Shown here: positions 52,780 through 61,176 of the stretch, piece after piece
How positions within the stretch are numbered: position 1 is the first letter of the stretch
Layout of the letters: every line of letters begins with the position of its first letter
Assembly: GCA_002344975.1 (NCBI GenBank)
Contig: DDUV01000050.1
Location: forward strand, 1 to 64,000
Direction: 5' to 3'
DNA: 64,000 bases
From: Saprospiraceae bacterium UBA2329
GTDB taxonomy: Bacteria; Bacteroidota; Bacteroidia; Chitinophagales; Saprospiraceae
The notes under the pieces: model-generated
Told to the model about the DNA's origin: nothing
The model's input: only the letters and a program-made list of their open reading frames with translations
Database searches by the model: none
Translations under genes and position numbers: made by a program

Positions 52780-53724
52780 ATGATCCAGTCTATTTGGGAA
52801 GAAATAAGGAGAGAGTTCCGGCACGGCAACATGGTGACGAGGCTCATCATTGCCAATGTATCGGTCTTTGTATTGGTGTGGCTGATCTACCTGCTCATGC
52901 TGCTGACGCTGGGCCATAGTGGCAACCATCACACCTACTTCGACAAAATGATCGAGTACCTGTGTATGCCTGCCGATTGGAAACATTTGTTGCTGCGCCC
53001 CTGGAGCCTGTTTACCTATATGTTTCTGCACCAGGAGCCTCTGCACATCTTTTTCAATATGATTATGCTGTATTGGTTTGGCCGCATCGTGGGAGATTTC
53101 ATCGGCGATCACCGGGTGCTGCCCATTTACCTCATCGGAGGATTGGCGGGTGCACTGTTGTTTTTTGTGTTTGCCAATGCCTTTTTTGATGCCGATGCCA
53201 TCATGTTGGGTGCTTCGGCGGCCGTTATGGCCTTGGCGGTGGCTGCCGCTGCTCTGGCCCCCGACTACCTGATGCGGTTGATTCTGCTGGGCGATGTGAA
53301 GTTGAAATATGTGGTAGCCGTGCTGCTCATCCTCGATTTGGTGGCCATAGGTAAAGAATCCAACACCGGCGGCCACGTTGCCCACCTCGGCGGCGCACTG
53401 ATAGGCGGGCTTTTTGTGCAACAGTTGCGGGCAGGAAACGACTGGTCGGCGCCTATTAACCGGCTGTTGGACAAGATTTTGCAATTGTTCAGAAGCATCA
53501 AAGGCCAGCCCCGCAAACGCGGCCCTCATGTAGTGTATCGCAATCCGGTGAAAGCTACCACCGAAGCTGGCGGAAAACAACGCCGTAAGCCCTCCGAAGA
53601 CAGCAACGGCCTCAGCTATCAGGAGCAGTTGGACGCCATTTTGGACAAGATCAAGCAATCGGGCTACAACAGCCTCAGCACAGAGGAAAAAGAATTCCTG
53701 TTCAACGCCAGCAACCGAAAGTGA
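52780..53724 (+). CDS. Rhomboid family protein (second copy)
   Basis: 314 residues. Rhomboid core at about 60-215: YMFLHQEPLHIFFNMIMLYWFG, catalytic Ser in LGASAAVMALAVAAAAL (about 147) and His in GGHVAHLGGALIGGLF (about 204). The C-terminal cytoplasmic tail (about 230-314) is basic and ends with a DUF6576-like helix pair (LSYQEQLDAILDKIKQSGYN, SLSTEEKEFLFNASNRK). GASA in place of GASG is common in this Bacteroidota subgroup. Its TGA overlaps the GTG start of the next gene. Confidence 0.9.
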   Translation: MIQSIWEEIRREFRHGNMVTRLIIANVSVFVLVWLIYLLMLLTLGHSGNHHTYFDKMIEYLCMPADWKHLLLRPWSLFTYMFLHQEPLHIFFNMIMLYWFGRIVGDFIGDHRVLPIYLIGGLAGALLFFVFANAFFDADAIMLGASAAVMALAVAAAALAPDYLMRLILLGDVKLKYVVAVLLILDLVAIGKESNTGGHVAHLGGALIGGLFVQQLRAGNDWSAPINRLLDKILQLFRSIKGQPRKRGPHVVYRNPVKATTEAGGKQRRKPSEDSNGLSYQEQLDAILDKIKQSGYNSLSTEEKEFLFNASNRK

Positions 53725-54776
53725 AAACCAAGCTGTACCAACTCATTTACCGCGTGCAGTTGTTGCTCGCTTTGCTTACGCTGGCGGCGTTTTATGCGCC
53801 CTCGGTCAGTCCCAACGACTTCTGGCCGGCGGCTTTTCTTAGTTTGTTGATCCCCGTTTTGCTCGTTGCTCATATTGGTTTTGTGCTCTGGTGGTTGTTG
53901 CATAGCCGGTATTATTTGCTCGTATCTCTGGCTTGCCTCGTGGCGGGCTGGGGGCATCTGCAACGCATAGCGGGCTGGGGTTTCCCGACAGAACCCACTG
54001 CACAGGAGGCCAGCATCAGCGTGATGAGTTTCAACGTGCACGGCCTGCGGCATACCTCCGACAACAGCAATGTGCCGGTGGATGAAATTGTAGGATCGGC
54101 GGCGGCCCGCAACTGTGACGTGCTGTGTTTGCAGGAGTTTCCCCGCAGCGGCAACCGCATGGAACAACTCAGCGCCCGCCTCGCCGAAAGCACTCGTCTG
54201 CGACACCATTACAGCGATCCCAACGGCAATTTTGCGCTGTTTTCGGCCTTTCCCATCTCCAACCCGCAAACGCAGTATTTTCCGAATCGTTCCAACGGCT
54301 ATCAGCAGGCCGATCTCCGCATCGGCGACCGCAATATCAGGGTCATCAATGCGCATCTGCAAACCAACGCCGTCACGCGCATAGCAGATAAAATTGCCTC
54401 CGAAGGCGATTTCAAGGAAAAACAAACCTGGCTCGATATTCGCGGCGTCATGGGGCGCTTCCGCCGCTCGGCCCGTCAACGCGCCCTGCAATCGGAGGAA
54501 ATTGCCCGCCTCATAGCCGGCAGCCCGCATCCGGTTTTGCTCTGCGGAGACTTCAACGACACGCCTTACTCTTATACCTATCATACGCTGGCCAATGGCT
54601 TGCGGGATGCTTTTGCTGCCAAAGGCCGGGGCTTGGGCATCACTTATGCCGGGCGCATCCCCGCGCTGCGCATTGACTACATTCTGGCCGACCCGCAGTT
54701 TCGCATTCACGATCATCGCATCGAAAAAAAGAGCTTTTCCGATCATCGGGCGGTGTGGAGCAGGCTGGGGTTGTGA
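53721..54776 (+). CDS. Endonuclease/exonuclease/phosphatase family protein with membrane segments
   Basis: 351 residues. GTG start in a GTGA overlap with the rhomboid gene. The N-terminal about 85 residues form two or three membrane helices. The rest is an EEP fold with the metal-dependent motifs SVMSFNVHGLRH (about 96), VLCLQEFPR (Glu about 138), RVINAHLQTN (about 210), LLCGDFNDTPYS (about 276), DYILADPQF (about 315) and SDHRAVW (about 340). Members hydrolyse phosphodiesters in nucleic acids or phosphoinositide-type lipids; which applies is unknown. The catalytic domain probably faces the periplasm. Confidence 0.9.
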   Translation: MKTKLYQLIYRVQLLLALLTLAAFYAPSVSPNDFWPAAFLSLLIPVLLVAHIGFVLWWLLHSRYYLLVSLACLVAGWGHLQRIAGWGFPTEPTAQEASISVMSFNVHGLRHTSDNSNVPVDEIVGSAAARNCDVLCLQEFPRSGNRMEQLSARLAESTRLRHHYSDPNGNFALFSAFPISNPQTQYFPNRSNGYQQADLRIGDRNIRVINAHLQTNAVTRIADKIASEGDFKEKQTWLDIRGVMGRFRRSARQRALQSEEIARLIAGSPHPVLLCGDFNDTPYSYTYHTLANGLRDAFAAKGRGLGITYAGRIPALRIDYILADPQFRIHDHRIEKKSFSDHRAVWSRLGL

Positions 54777-54783
54777 ATAGAAA

Positions 54784-54869
54784 GCTGCGAGCTACGAGCT
54801 TCGAGCCGCGAGTCTCAAGCTGGACTGGTGGGAACAGGGTAAGTCGCAAGCCCTGAGCTGCAAGCCGAA
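54784..54869. repeat. Heptamer array (GCTGCGA family)
   Basis: GCTGCGA, GCTACGA, GCTTCGA, GCCGCGA, GTCTCAA, GCTGGAC, then after a degenerate centre CGCAAGC, CCTGAGC, TGCAAGC. It starts 7 bp after the stop of the previous gene. Confidence 0.8.
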
Positions 54870-54883
54870 ATCCACACTTGTTT

Positions 54884-55068
54884 TTTGACGCTGGTCTTTA
54901 TGATTTGTAAGATTTTCGCTGCTCGTAGAGGGCTTCGGGTGGAGCTTGTTCATGCCTGTCCAAACCTTGCAAGGTCTGGACAGGCAGAGGGCATAACGAT
55001 CATAAAAATCTGCGTCTTTCAGCGTGGGAGTCAGACAGTAGTTTCCGGTTACGCACTGACTTGTCTCC
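54884..55068 (-). repeat. Dispersed about 130-bp repeat, copy B, with insertion
   Basis: Inverted relative to 44466-44592. The two aligned halves are interrupted by about 50 bp including the near-perfect 32-bp palindrome at 54955-54986 (arms GCCTGTCCAAACCTTG / CAAGGTCTGGACAGGC). Confidence 0.6.
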
Positions 55069-55072
55069 GGCT

Positions 55073-55123
55073 TAGTGAAGGGGTGACTACTCCCTTGAAA
55101 CTTACTGAGTCATCCCTTCACTA
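55073..55123. repeat. Palindromic element, copy 3
   Basis: Arms TAGTGAAGGGGTGAC (55073-55087) and GTCATCCCTTCACTA (55109-55123, one mismatch), 21-bp spacer; a heptamer array follows after 8 bp. Confidence 0.78.
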
Positions 55124-55131
55124 CCCTCAGA

Positions 55132-55158
55132 ACCTTGAACCCGAAACCTTGAACCCCC
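55132..55158. repeat. Heptamer array (ACCTTGA/ACCCGAA family)
   Basis: ACCTTGA, ACCCGAA, ACCTTGA, then a partial ACCCCCT, ending 2 bp before the stop codon of the minus-strand peptidase gene. Confidence 0.75.
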
Positions 55159-55159
55159 T

Positions 55160-56665
55160 CTACTCCCGCTCATACTTTGCCACCTGGCCGGGCTTGGAAG
55201 TGCGCACGATGAACTGGCGCAAATCCTCGTTGGCTTGTCTCAGGTCATCGCGGCGCAGGTACATCATGTGGCCGCTGCGGTAACCTTTGAAGCTAAACCG
55301 GTCTTTCATACGGCCCGCAGGATCAATTTGCCACATGGTGTATTTGGCATTGAAATAGGTAGTGGCGCCATCGTAGTAGCCCGACTGAAACATTACATGC
55401 AGGTAAGGATTTTGGGCCATAGCCTGCCGCAGGTTGTCGCGGGTATTGTCGTTGCTGTTGTCCCAGGGATTGACCGGGCCGAACATATTATATTTGATGT
55501 CGGTCTTGAAATTCAACTCCTCCCGCAGGTAGTAATTGATGGCCGGGGTGAAGGAATGCAGCCAGGAGGTCAGTTCGGCGGCGTAGTCGGGCGCCTGTCC
55601 GGCCAATTTGCGGTCAATGCCGAGATAGCGCGAATCCAATCGGCCTACATTGAAACCACCTTCATCGCGCAGCAGCGCCTTCCAGAAGTAGTTGGTCGGC
55701 ACGGCCAGGTTGTGCTCCAGCACTTCTTTTTCGGAAAGGCCGGAATAGTAGGCGATCTTTTTGGCCACCTCCATTTTTTCAGATTCGGAAATAAAACCGC
55801 CTTTGGCCAAAGCCGGAATGAGCGTATTGATGGTGAAATCTTCGGCCTGCGGGAGGATGTCCAACAAGTCTTTTTGCTGAAGCTCAGGACTTAACAACTT
55901 GTGGTGCCAGGCCGTAGCAGTGAAATAAGGCAGGTGCAAGGCCTGCGATACCGGCCCGTCCTCGCGGATGACTTTGTAGTCGGCCGGCGAAACCAAGATG
56001 ACCCCGTTGAGATACATCCATTGCCGGTTTTGCAGTTCCAAAGCCAGCCCCGATACCCGCGTGCCGCCGTAGCTTTCGCCGATGAGGTACTTGGGCGAAC
56101 GCCAGCGATTGTGACGGGAGACGAAGGTATTGAGCCATTCGGCCAGATAGGCAATATCGGCGTTGATGCCGAAAAATTTGCTGCGGTCCACCTCTTTGCC
56201 CGCAGCAGGAATGGTGCGCGAATAGCCCGTGTTGGCGGGGTTGATAAACACAATATCGGCCACATCCAGAATAGAGTAGGGGTTTTCGCGCACGCCGTAG
56301 GGTTGCACGGGGTAGCCTTCGTCGTCAATTTTGAGCAGGCGCGGCCCGGTGTAGGCTAATTGCATCCACACCGACGCAGAGCCGGGGCCTCCGTTGAACG
56401 AAAGGACCAAAGGGCGCTCGTCCTGTTTCTTCACGTCGCTGCGCGAGTAGTAGGTGTAATTCAGCGATGCGATGGGCTGCCCTGCCTCGTCCCACACGGG
56501 CTGCGTGCCGGTGACAGCGGTGTAGGGTACCAGCGCGCCGCCAATGGTAACCGTGTGTTTGGTGACAACCATCGTGTCCAAAGGCAAGACGAGGCGCGGC
56601 TGCGCATAAGCCGACCAGCCGGCGACGAGCATGAAAATCAGTGCGAAGGTGAGTGTTCTGTACAT
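55160..56665 (-). CDS. S10 family serine carboxypeptidase
   Basis: 501 residues, exported (MYRTLTFALIFMLVAGWSAYAQ). The S10 fold motifs are FNGGPGSASVWMQLAYTGPR (about 100-119), FINPANTGYSR, nucleophile GESYGGTRVSG (Ser about 197), acid in QSGYYDGATTYF (Asp about 431) and His in GYRSGHMMYLR (about 466). Such bacterial S10 enzymes remove C-terminal residues from peptides in the periplasm or outside. The start at 56665 gives the signal peptide directly; the longer frame adds nine residues. Confidence 0.93.
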   Translation of the reverse strand: MYRTLTFALIFMLVAGWSAYAQPRLVLPLDTMVVTKHTVTIGGALVPYTAVTGTQPVWDEAGQPIASLNYTYYSRSDVKKQDERPLVLSFNGGPGSASVWMQLAYTGPRLLKIDDEGYPVQPYGVRENPYSILDVADIVFINPANTGYSRTIPAAGKEVDRSKFFGINADIAYLAEWLNTFVSRHNRWRSPKYLIGESYGGTRVSGLALELQNRQWMYLNGVILVSPADYKVIREDGPVSQALHLPYFTATAWHHKLLSPELQQKDLLDILPQAEDFTINTLIPALAKGGFISESEKMEVAKKIAYYSGLSEKEVLEHNLAVPTNYFWKALLRDEGGFNVGRLDSRYLGIDRKLAGQAPDYAAELTSWLHSFTPAINYYLREELNFKTDIKYNMFGPVNPWDNSNDNTRDNLRQAMAQNPYLHVMFQSGYYDGATTYFNAKYTMWQIDPAGRMKDRFSFKGYRSGHMMYLRRDDLRQANEDLRQFIVRTSKPGQVAKYERE

Positions 56666-56805
56666 GATGTTTTTGAGTTTGAAAAATGGCAATTTTGAGT
56701 GCGGTGCGAAAAATAGGTCTTTTACGACTGCGACGCCTGTTTTTTGCGGCTGATTTTTATGATTTTAGCCTATATTTGCTGTCGGAAAAAATTATTACAA
56801 ACAGT

Positions 56806-57003
56806 ATGTTGACCGTACAACCGCCATTTTCCAATATGCAAATGGAGTTGCTCAAACTCTATGCAGCAGGAGTTCCAGACAGCCTCTTGCCGGAAATCAA
56901 GGAACTCATCGCTCGCTTTCTGCTTTCCCGGGCAAAAGAAGAAGCAGGAAAGATTTGGATAGAAAAGGGCTACAACGAAAAGACCGTTGAGGCGTGGAGT
57001 TGA
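56806..57003 (+). CDS. Small antitoxin-like protein
   Basis: 65 residues from MLTVQPPFSNMQMELLKLYA; the frame is open upstream but a TATATTTG -7-like box at 56771-56778 argues for this start. Helical throughout: an N-terminal LELLKLY-type helix, a linker, a second helix (LLPEIKELIARFLLSRAKEE), and a C-terminal KIWIEKGYNEKTVEAW. Proteins of this shape occur in Bacteroidota as short ORFs paired with PIN-type toxins. No toxin gene follows here; the next gene is DUF5682. The antitoxin reading is inference. Confidence 0.6.
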   Translation: MLTVQPPFSNMQMELLKLYAAGVPDSLLPEIKELIARFLLSRAKEEAGKIWIEKGYNEKTVEAWS

Positions 57004-57066
57004 AGTTACTGTTAGCCTGTAATCAGCTAATCAGCACATTTTCAAATTAGCACATTTACCCCCTCC

Positions 57067-59331
57067 ATGCGCATCCACTTCTACGGCATACGTCATCACG
57101 GCCCCGGATCGGCGCGAAGCCTGCTGGATGCCTTAAACGACCAACAACCTGACTGCCTCCTCATCGAACACCCGGAAGACGCCGCTGCCGCATTGAACGA
57201 GGTAGCTACGACAGGATTGGAGCCGCCGGTAGCCTTGTTGGTGTACGACCCCAAAGATTTTTCCAAAGCATCGTATTATCCTTTTGCCCGGTTTTCACCG
57301 GAATGGCAGGCGCTGCACTACGCCGCTCAACATGGCATTCCTGTCAAAGCGATGGACCTGCCCGCCGGCACGCAGTGGATGCTCAACAGCGCGGAAGGCG
57401 ATGCTCCTGTTTTGGTGGAAACCCCTTCCGACCCTGAAAACCAAGCCATTGCAGCCGATCCACTGGGATACCTCGCCGCTTTGGCCGGCTACCCCGACGG
57501 TGAGCGCTGGTGGGATTCGGTGTTGGAACAAATCCCTGCCGGCAGCGACGTATTCGAGGCCGTAGCCGAAATGATGCGCGCGCTCCGCGAAACCTTGCAG
57601 CGCGAAGAAAGCCCCGAAACGCTTCTGCGCGAGGCTTTTATGCGAAAGACCATCCGCGAAGCGGCAACGGCAGGCTTCCAAAACATAGCCGTCGTGTGCG
57701 GTGCCTGGCATGTGTCCGCACTCGAACCCTGGCAGCAGATCAAAGCCGCGAAAGACACCGCTCTGCTGCGCGGCAGAAAAAAAGTGAAAACAGAAACCGC
57801 CTGGGTACCCTGGACCTACGAACGATTGGCCTACGAAAGCGGCTACGGCGCCGGTGTTTTGTCTCCGGCCTGGTACGAACTGCTTTTTGAGATGCCCGCC
57901 GGGGCCGTCACCCAGTGGATGGTGCGGGCGGCGCGGCTCCTGCGCGGCGAAGACATTGACGTTTCGGGGGCGCATGCCATCGAGGCGGTGCGTTTGGCGG
58001 AAGCCTTAGCAGCCTTGCGCGGCAAGCCCCTTGCAGGAGTGGAAGACATGGCATCGGCGGCGCTGTCGGTTTTTGTGCAGGGCAATGAGCAGGTGTTTGA
58101 TCTGGTGCGCCGTCGCTTGGTCATCGGCGAGGTGGTGGGCGCGGTTCCGGCCTCGCTGAGCGCTATTCCCCTGCAAAGGGATTTTGAAAAAGAAGTTCGC
58201 TCGGCCCACCTGAGCAAAGAATACGCCGCCGTGGACGAGGTGAGCAAACAATTGGACCTCCGCGTGCCCGGCAACCTGAAAGCCTCGCTACTCTTGCATC
58301 GCTTGGGTTTGTTGGGCATTCCCTGGGGGCGGCTCCACGAGCAGCAAGGCCCCTCCGGCAGCACTTTTCATGAAGTCTGGCGACTGAAATGGCTGCCCGA
58401 CTACGCGCTGCAAATCGTACGCGCCGGGAGTTGGGGCAACACCATAGAAAGCGCCGCAGTGCAATGCGTGCTGGAACGCAGCCGCCAAACCGAGCAACTC
58501 CCTGATCTCACCCGCCTGACGGAAGAAGTGCTGCGTGCCGCCCTCACCGACGCCGTTTCGCCCATCATGGAAAAATTGGAACGCGTGGCCGCCGTCGTCA
58601 ATGACGTGCCCATGCTCATGGACGCGCTGCCGCCCTTGGTGCGCATTGTGCGCTACGGCAATGTGCGCCGCACCGATTCGGAAGCCGTGGGGCTGTGGTT
58701 GCGCCGCATTATTCCCCGCATTGCGGCGGGATTGCCGGCGGCCTGCCTGCAATTGGACGAAGAACCGGCTGACGAGATGTTGGCTCGGCTTTGGGAAACC
58801 CACCGGCACATCATGTTGCTGAGCGAGGAGGCGCTTTCGGCGGCATGGCTGGGGGCGTTGGAACAATTGAGCGGTACCGACGCGGCGCATCCGCTGTTGC
58901 AGGGCAGCGCCACGCGCATCGCTTTCGACCGGCGGCTGAAGGAAGAAACGGCGGCAAGAAACGCGTTTTCGCTGGCTTTGTCGGCGGGCAACGAGCCGGT
59001 ACATGCGGCCCGCTGGGTGGAAGGTTTTTTACATGGCAGCGGTCTGTTGCTCATACACCACCCACCCTTGTGGCGCCTGCTCGACGAGTGGGTGGCCGCA
59101 TTGCCCGAAGCCGGGTTCATGGCCGTATTGCCCCTGTTGCGGCGGGCGTTTGCATCGTTTTCGGTTGCGGAGCGACAAAAAATGCTGGCTATGGCCCAAG
59201 ATGGAATCTCTGTTGCTGCTACTACGGAAAATACAGGTATAGACCCGGACAGGGCTGCCGTGGTGGCGCCGGTGCTGAGCTTATTGCTGGGATTTCCGTT
59301 GAGAATTAATGCCGATTTAACCCCGGTTTAA
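57067..59331 (+). CDS. DUF5682 family protein (usual partner of MoxR/VWA systems)
   Basis: 754-residue cytosolic protein. The start MRIHFYGIRHHGPGSARSLL is the family hallmark. Further motifs are CLLIEHPEDA (about 31-40) and NIAVVCGAWHVSALEPW (about 209-225), whose Gly/His pattern resembles EreA/ChaN/TIKI-type folds (inference). The remainder is an alpha-helical, Ala/Leu/Arg-rich scaffold. DUF5682 genes usually sit between genes for a SWIM protein, a MoxR AAA ATPase and a VWA protein. None of these is present here: a terminator and a tRNA follow. Full length appears intact. Confidence 0.82.
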   Translation: MRIHFYGIRHHGPGSARSLLDALNDQQPDCLLIEHPEDAAAALNEVATTGLEPPVALLVYDPKDFSKASYYPFARFSPEWQALHYAAQHGIPVKAMDLPAGTQWMLNSAEGDAPVLVETPSDPENQAIAADPLGYLAALAGYPDGERWWDSVLEQIPAGSDVFEAVAEMMRALRETLQREESPETLLREAFMRKTIREAATAGFQNIAVVCGAWHVSALEPWQQIKAAKDTALLRGRKKVKTETAWVPWTYERLAYESGYGAGVLSPAWYELLFEMPAGAVTQWMVRAARLLRGEDIDVSGAHAIEAVRLAEALAALRGKPLAGVEDMASAALSVFVQGNEQVFDLVRRRLVIGEVVGAVPASLSAIPLQRDFEKEVRSAHLSKEYAAVDEVSKQLDLRVPGNLKASLLLHRLGLLGIPWGRLHEQQGPSGSTFHEVWRLKWLPDYALQIVRAGSWGNTIESAAVQCVLERSRQTEQLPDLTRLTEEVLRAALTDAVSPIMEKLERVAAVVNDVPMLMDALPPLVRIVRYGNVRRTDSEAVGLWLRRIIPRIAAGLPAACLQLDEEPADEMLARLWETHRHIMLLSEEALSAAWLGALEQLSGTDAAHPLLQGSATRIAFDRRLKEETAARNAFSLALSAGNEPVHAARWVEGFLHGSGLLLIHHPPLWRLLDEWVAALPEAGFMAVLPLLRRAFASFSVAERQKMLAMAQDGISVAATTENTGIDPDRAAVVAPVLSLLLGFPLRINADLTPV

Positions 59332-59445
59332 AATTCAATTGATGCGTGGGTTGGACTTTTGCATCGTGAAAGAAAGGGTGCTTGCTGTTATCATTTCTCT
59401 TTCTGATGCCAATTTTTCCTGCAATCTAAAGTCGCTTTCGATTCG

Positions 59446-59481
59446 GGCCTGCGTCTCCCCGGCGCAGGCCTGATCTTTTTT
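59446..59481 (+). terminator. Rho-independent terminator
   Basis: GGCCTGCG - TCTCCCCGG - CGCAGGCC followed by TGATCTTTTTT. Ends the DUF5682 transcript. Confidence 0.8.
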
Positions 59482-59517
59482 AGGAACAGCTAGAAACCAA
59501 AATGCCCATCCGAACTG

Positions 59518-59548
59518 TTGACGGGATTGGAAAAAACATTTACCTTTG
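59518..59548 (+). promoter_or_regulatory. tRNA-Arg promoter
   Basis: TTG (59518-59520), 20-bp spacer, TACCTTTG (59541-59548). Transcription would start near 59555, upstream of the partial tRNA copy, so the precursor carries both copies. Confidence 0.6.
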
Positions 59549-59578
59549 CCGCGCTTTGGAAGCAAGGCGTGTTTTGAG

Positions 59579-59610
59579 TTGAAATATTGGTCCCGTAGCT
59601 CAGTTGGATA
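59579..59610 (+). repeat. Partial 5' copy of tRNA-Arg with its leader
   Basis: 32 bp identical to 59673-59704: 10 bp of leader (TTGAAATATT) plus the first 22 nt of the tRNA. After it the sequence diverges, so no second tRNA can fold. The two copies start 94 bp apart. Confidence 0.9.
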
Positions 59611-59682
59611 CCTGCCTGCCGGTTCGCCTGCATAAGGTAAGTATTTGATGTATGTAAAGGAATCAAGTTTGATTGAAATATT

Positions 59683-59756
59683 GGTCCCGTAGCTCAGTTG
59701 GATAGAGCATCTGCCTTCTAAGCAGACGGTCACAGGTTCGAGTCCTGTCGGGATCA
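59683..59756 (+). tRNA. tRNA-Arg (UCU)
   Basis: Acceptor GGTCCCG / CGGGATC (one G-U pair), D-arm GCTC/GAGC, anticodon arm TCTGC-CTTCTAA-GCAGA with anticodon TCT, variable loop CGGTC, T-arm ACAGG-TTCGAGT-CCTGT, A73; CCA not encoded. An integrated element starts directly behind its 3' end. Confidence 0.97.
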
Positions 59757-59770
59757 CAAAAGTTTGTTTC

Positions 59771-59802
59771 GGGAGTTATCAGGAAATTTCCTGATAGCTC
59801 CC
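59771..59802. other. Near-perfect 32-bp palindrome behind tRNA-Arg
   Basis: GGGAGTTATCAGGAAA / TTTCCTGATAGCTCCC, one G-T pair, no loop beyond the centre. It may terminate the tRNA transcript or be part of the attachment region. Confidence 0.7.
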
Positions 59803-59825
59803 AATTTATCAGACACGTTTGAAAA

Positions 59826-59877
59826 TCAACGTGTTACGGCAGGTAAAAACACAACAAAATGTGTTGTTTTTCAACAC
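59826..59877. promoter_or_regulatory. Candidate integrase/excisionase arm sites
   Basis: Cluster of short related words in both orientations: CAACGTGTT (59828-59836), AACACA/TGTGTT (59848-59853 / 59860-59865), CAACAC (59872-59877), between tRNA and integrase. Role inferred from position only. Confidence 0.35.
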
Positions 59878-59964
59878 TTTGCGCTATACCTGTTTGTTTT
59901 TTGTACCCATTTGTGTACCGGGTTGGCTCAAAGACTTTACTTTGGCATCTAAACCGGTTCAAAT

Positions 59965-61176
59965 ATGGCTTACAAAAAGATCAGTTTCGCGTTTGTGTTC
60001 AACCGTAAAAACGTGCTCGACGACAAAGGTAGGGCATTGGTACAGATAAAAGCATACCAGGAAGGCAAAAACCGGTACTTCTCAACAGAGGTATATCTGG
60101 AGCCGAAACACTGGGACGAACGCAACAAGCGGGTAAAGCCCGCACATCCGCAAGCTCACGAATTAAACAAGAGTTTGCAGCGCCAACGCGACGTTCTGGA
60201 GGAATATGAAATAAAGATGATGGCCAAAAATGGCCGCTTCTCAATAGATCAGCTAAAGGCTGCAAAAGAGCAGCCTGCACAAACAGAGGTGGACTTTACC
60301 GCTTTCTGGGAACGGGAGATCGAGGCGCACAGCATGAAGGAGGTTTCAAAGCGGGCCGTACGGCAAACCCTTAACAAAATAAGGGAAATGCAAAAGCAGG
60401 TTTTCTTTGACGACCTCACCTTTGCTTTTATCCAGGAGTTTGACCGCCGACTGAGGAAACAGGCTTTGTCGCTCAATACGATCAACAAACACCACAAGCG
60501 CCTGAAAACCTTCATTTCGCTGGCCGTCAAGTATGGGCACCTCAAACCGGAGCAAAATCCGTACGGGCGTTTCATACTCAAAGGAGAGGAGCCGGAAAGA
60601 CCATGCCTGAGCGAAGAAGAATTGGAGCGCTTGGAACGGCTGACTTTTTCCGCCGATGAGAAACACCTGGAGCGGCACAGAGATTTTTTGTTGCTGCAAT
60701 GCTACACCGGCCTGCGGTTTTCCGACGTGGCACATTTGACGCCCTCAAAAATGTCTTGGTCGTCTGAGGGCATCACCTTGCACTTCAAAGCCGGAAAGAC
60801 CGGGAAGCCGCTTATTTGCCCGTTGTACCTTTTTTTCCCGGATGCCGAGGGCAACAGCAGGCCCGGCGCGATCGTGGAGCGGTACTTCCGGCCATTGGTC
60901 GCCCTGGAAGAGGCAGGCGCCCAGCTCATGCCGCTCAAAATTGAAAATCAGCCGCTCAACAGGAGCCTAAAAATATTGGCCCAACGCGCCGGCATTTCCA
61001 AGCGCGTGAGCACCCACATAGGCCGCCGCACTTTTGCCACCATCATGGCCACCAAAGTACAGGCGCCCGTACTTCAAAAATTGCTGCAGCACTCCACGCC
61101 CAGCATGACAAACATCTACGTCCAGATGAGTAACAAGGACATTGAAAACGAACTAAAGAAAGTAGCATGGAAATGA
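59965..61176 (+). CDS. Tyrosine recombinase/integrase of the tRNA-Arg element
   Basis: 403 residues with the Bacteroidota phage/transposon integrase layout. Arm-binding N-terminus with FxF...YLEPKHWDERNKRVK (about 1-60), SAM-like core-binding domain (about 110-205), catalytic domain (about 215-395). Catalytic residues: Arg in CYTGLRFSDVAHL (about 251), His-x-x-Arg in STHIGRRTFATIM (about 350-353), His in LLQHSTPSMTNIYV (about 376) and nucleophile Tyr about 385. All are present, so it should be active. It overlaps the start of the next gene (ATGA). Confidence 0.95.
   Translation: MAYKKISFAFVFNRKNVLDDKGRALVQIKAYQEGKNRYFSTEVYLEPKHWDERNKRVKPAHPQAHELNKSLQRQRDVLEEYEIKMMAKNGRFSIDQLKAAKEQPAQTEVDFTAFWEREIEAHSMKEVSKRAVRQTLNKIREMQKQVFFDDLTFAFIQEFDRRLRKQALSLNTINKHHKRLKTFISLAVKYGHLKPEQNPYGRFILKGEEPERPCLSEEELERLERLTFSADEKHLERHRDFLLLQCYTGLRFSDVAHLTPSKMSWSSEGITLHFKAGKTGKPLICPLYLFFPDAEGNSRPGAIVERYFRPLVALEEAGAQLMPLKIENQPLNRSLKILAQRAGISKRVSTHIGRRTFATIMATKVQAPVLQKLLQHSTPSMTNIYVQMSNKDIENELKKVAWK

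Larger units (their letters stand above)
54777..55159. other. Convergent intergenic region (383 bp) packed with repeats
   Basis: Consists of a heptamer array, dispersed repeat copy B with an inserted palindrome, palindromic element copy 3 and a second heptamer array, each listed separately. No gene is seen. Confidence 0.75.
59332..59682. other. Region between DUF5682 gene and tRNA-Arg (351 bp)
   Basis: Contains a terminator, a tRNA promoter and a partial tRNA copy, listed separately. The minus-strand open frame across it translates tRNA sequence and is not a gene. Confidence 0.75.

Noticed and set aside
59579..59704. attL/attR pair of a small excisable element
   Set aside because: The 94-bp interval holds no gene and the repeat covers the 5' part of the tRNA, whereas integrases of this type use the 3' end.
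59335..59757. 140-residue minus-strand ORF beginning MIPTGLEPVTVCLEG
   Set aside because: It is the reverse translation of the tRNA-Arg gene and its partial copy; such peptides are a well-known false gene call.
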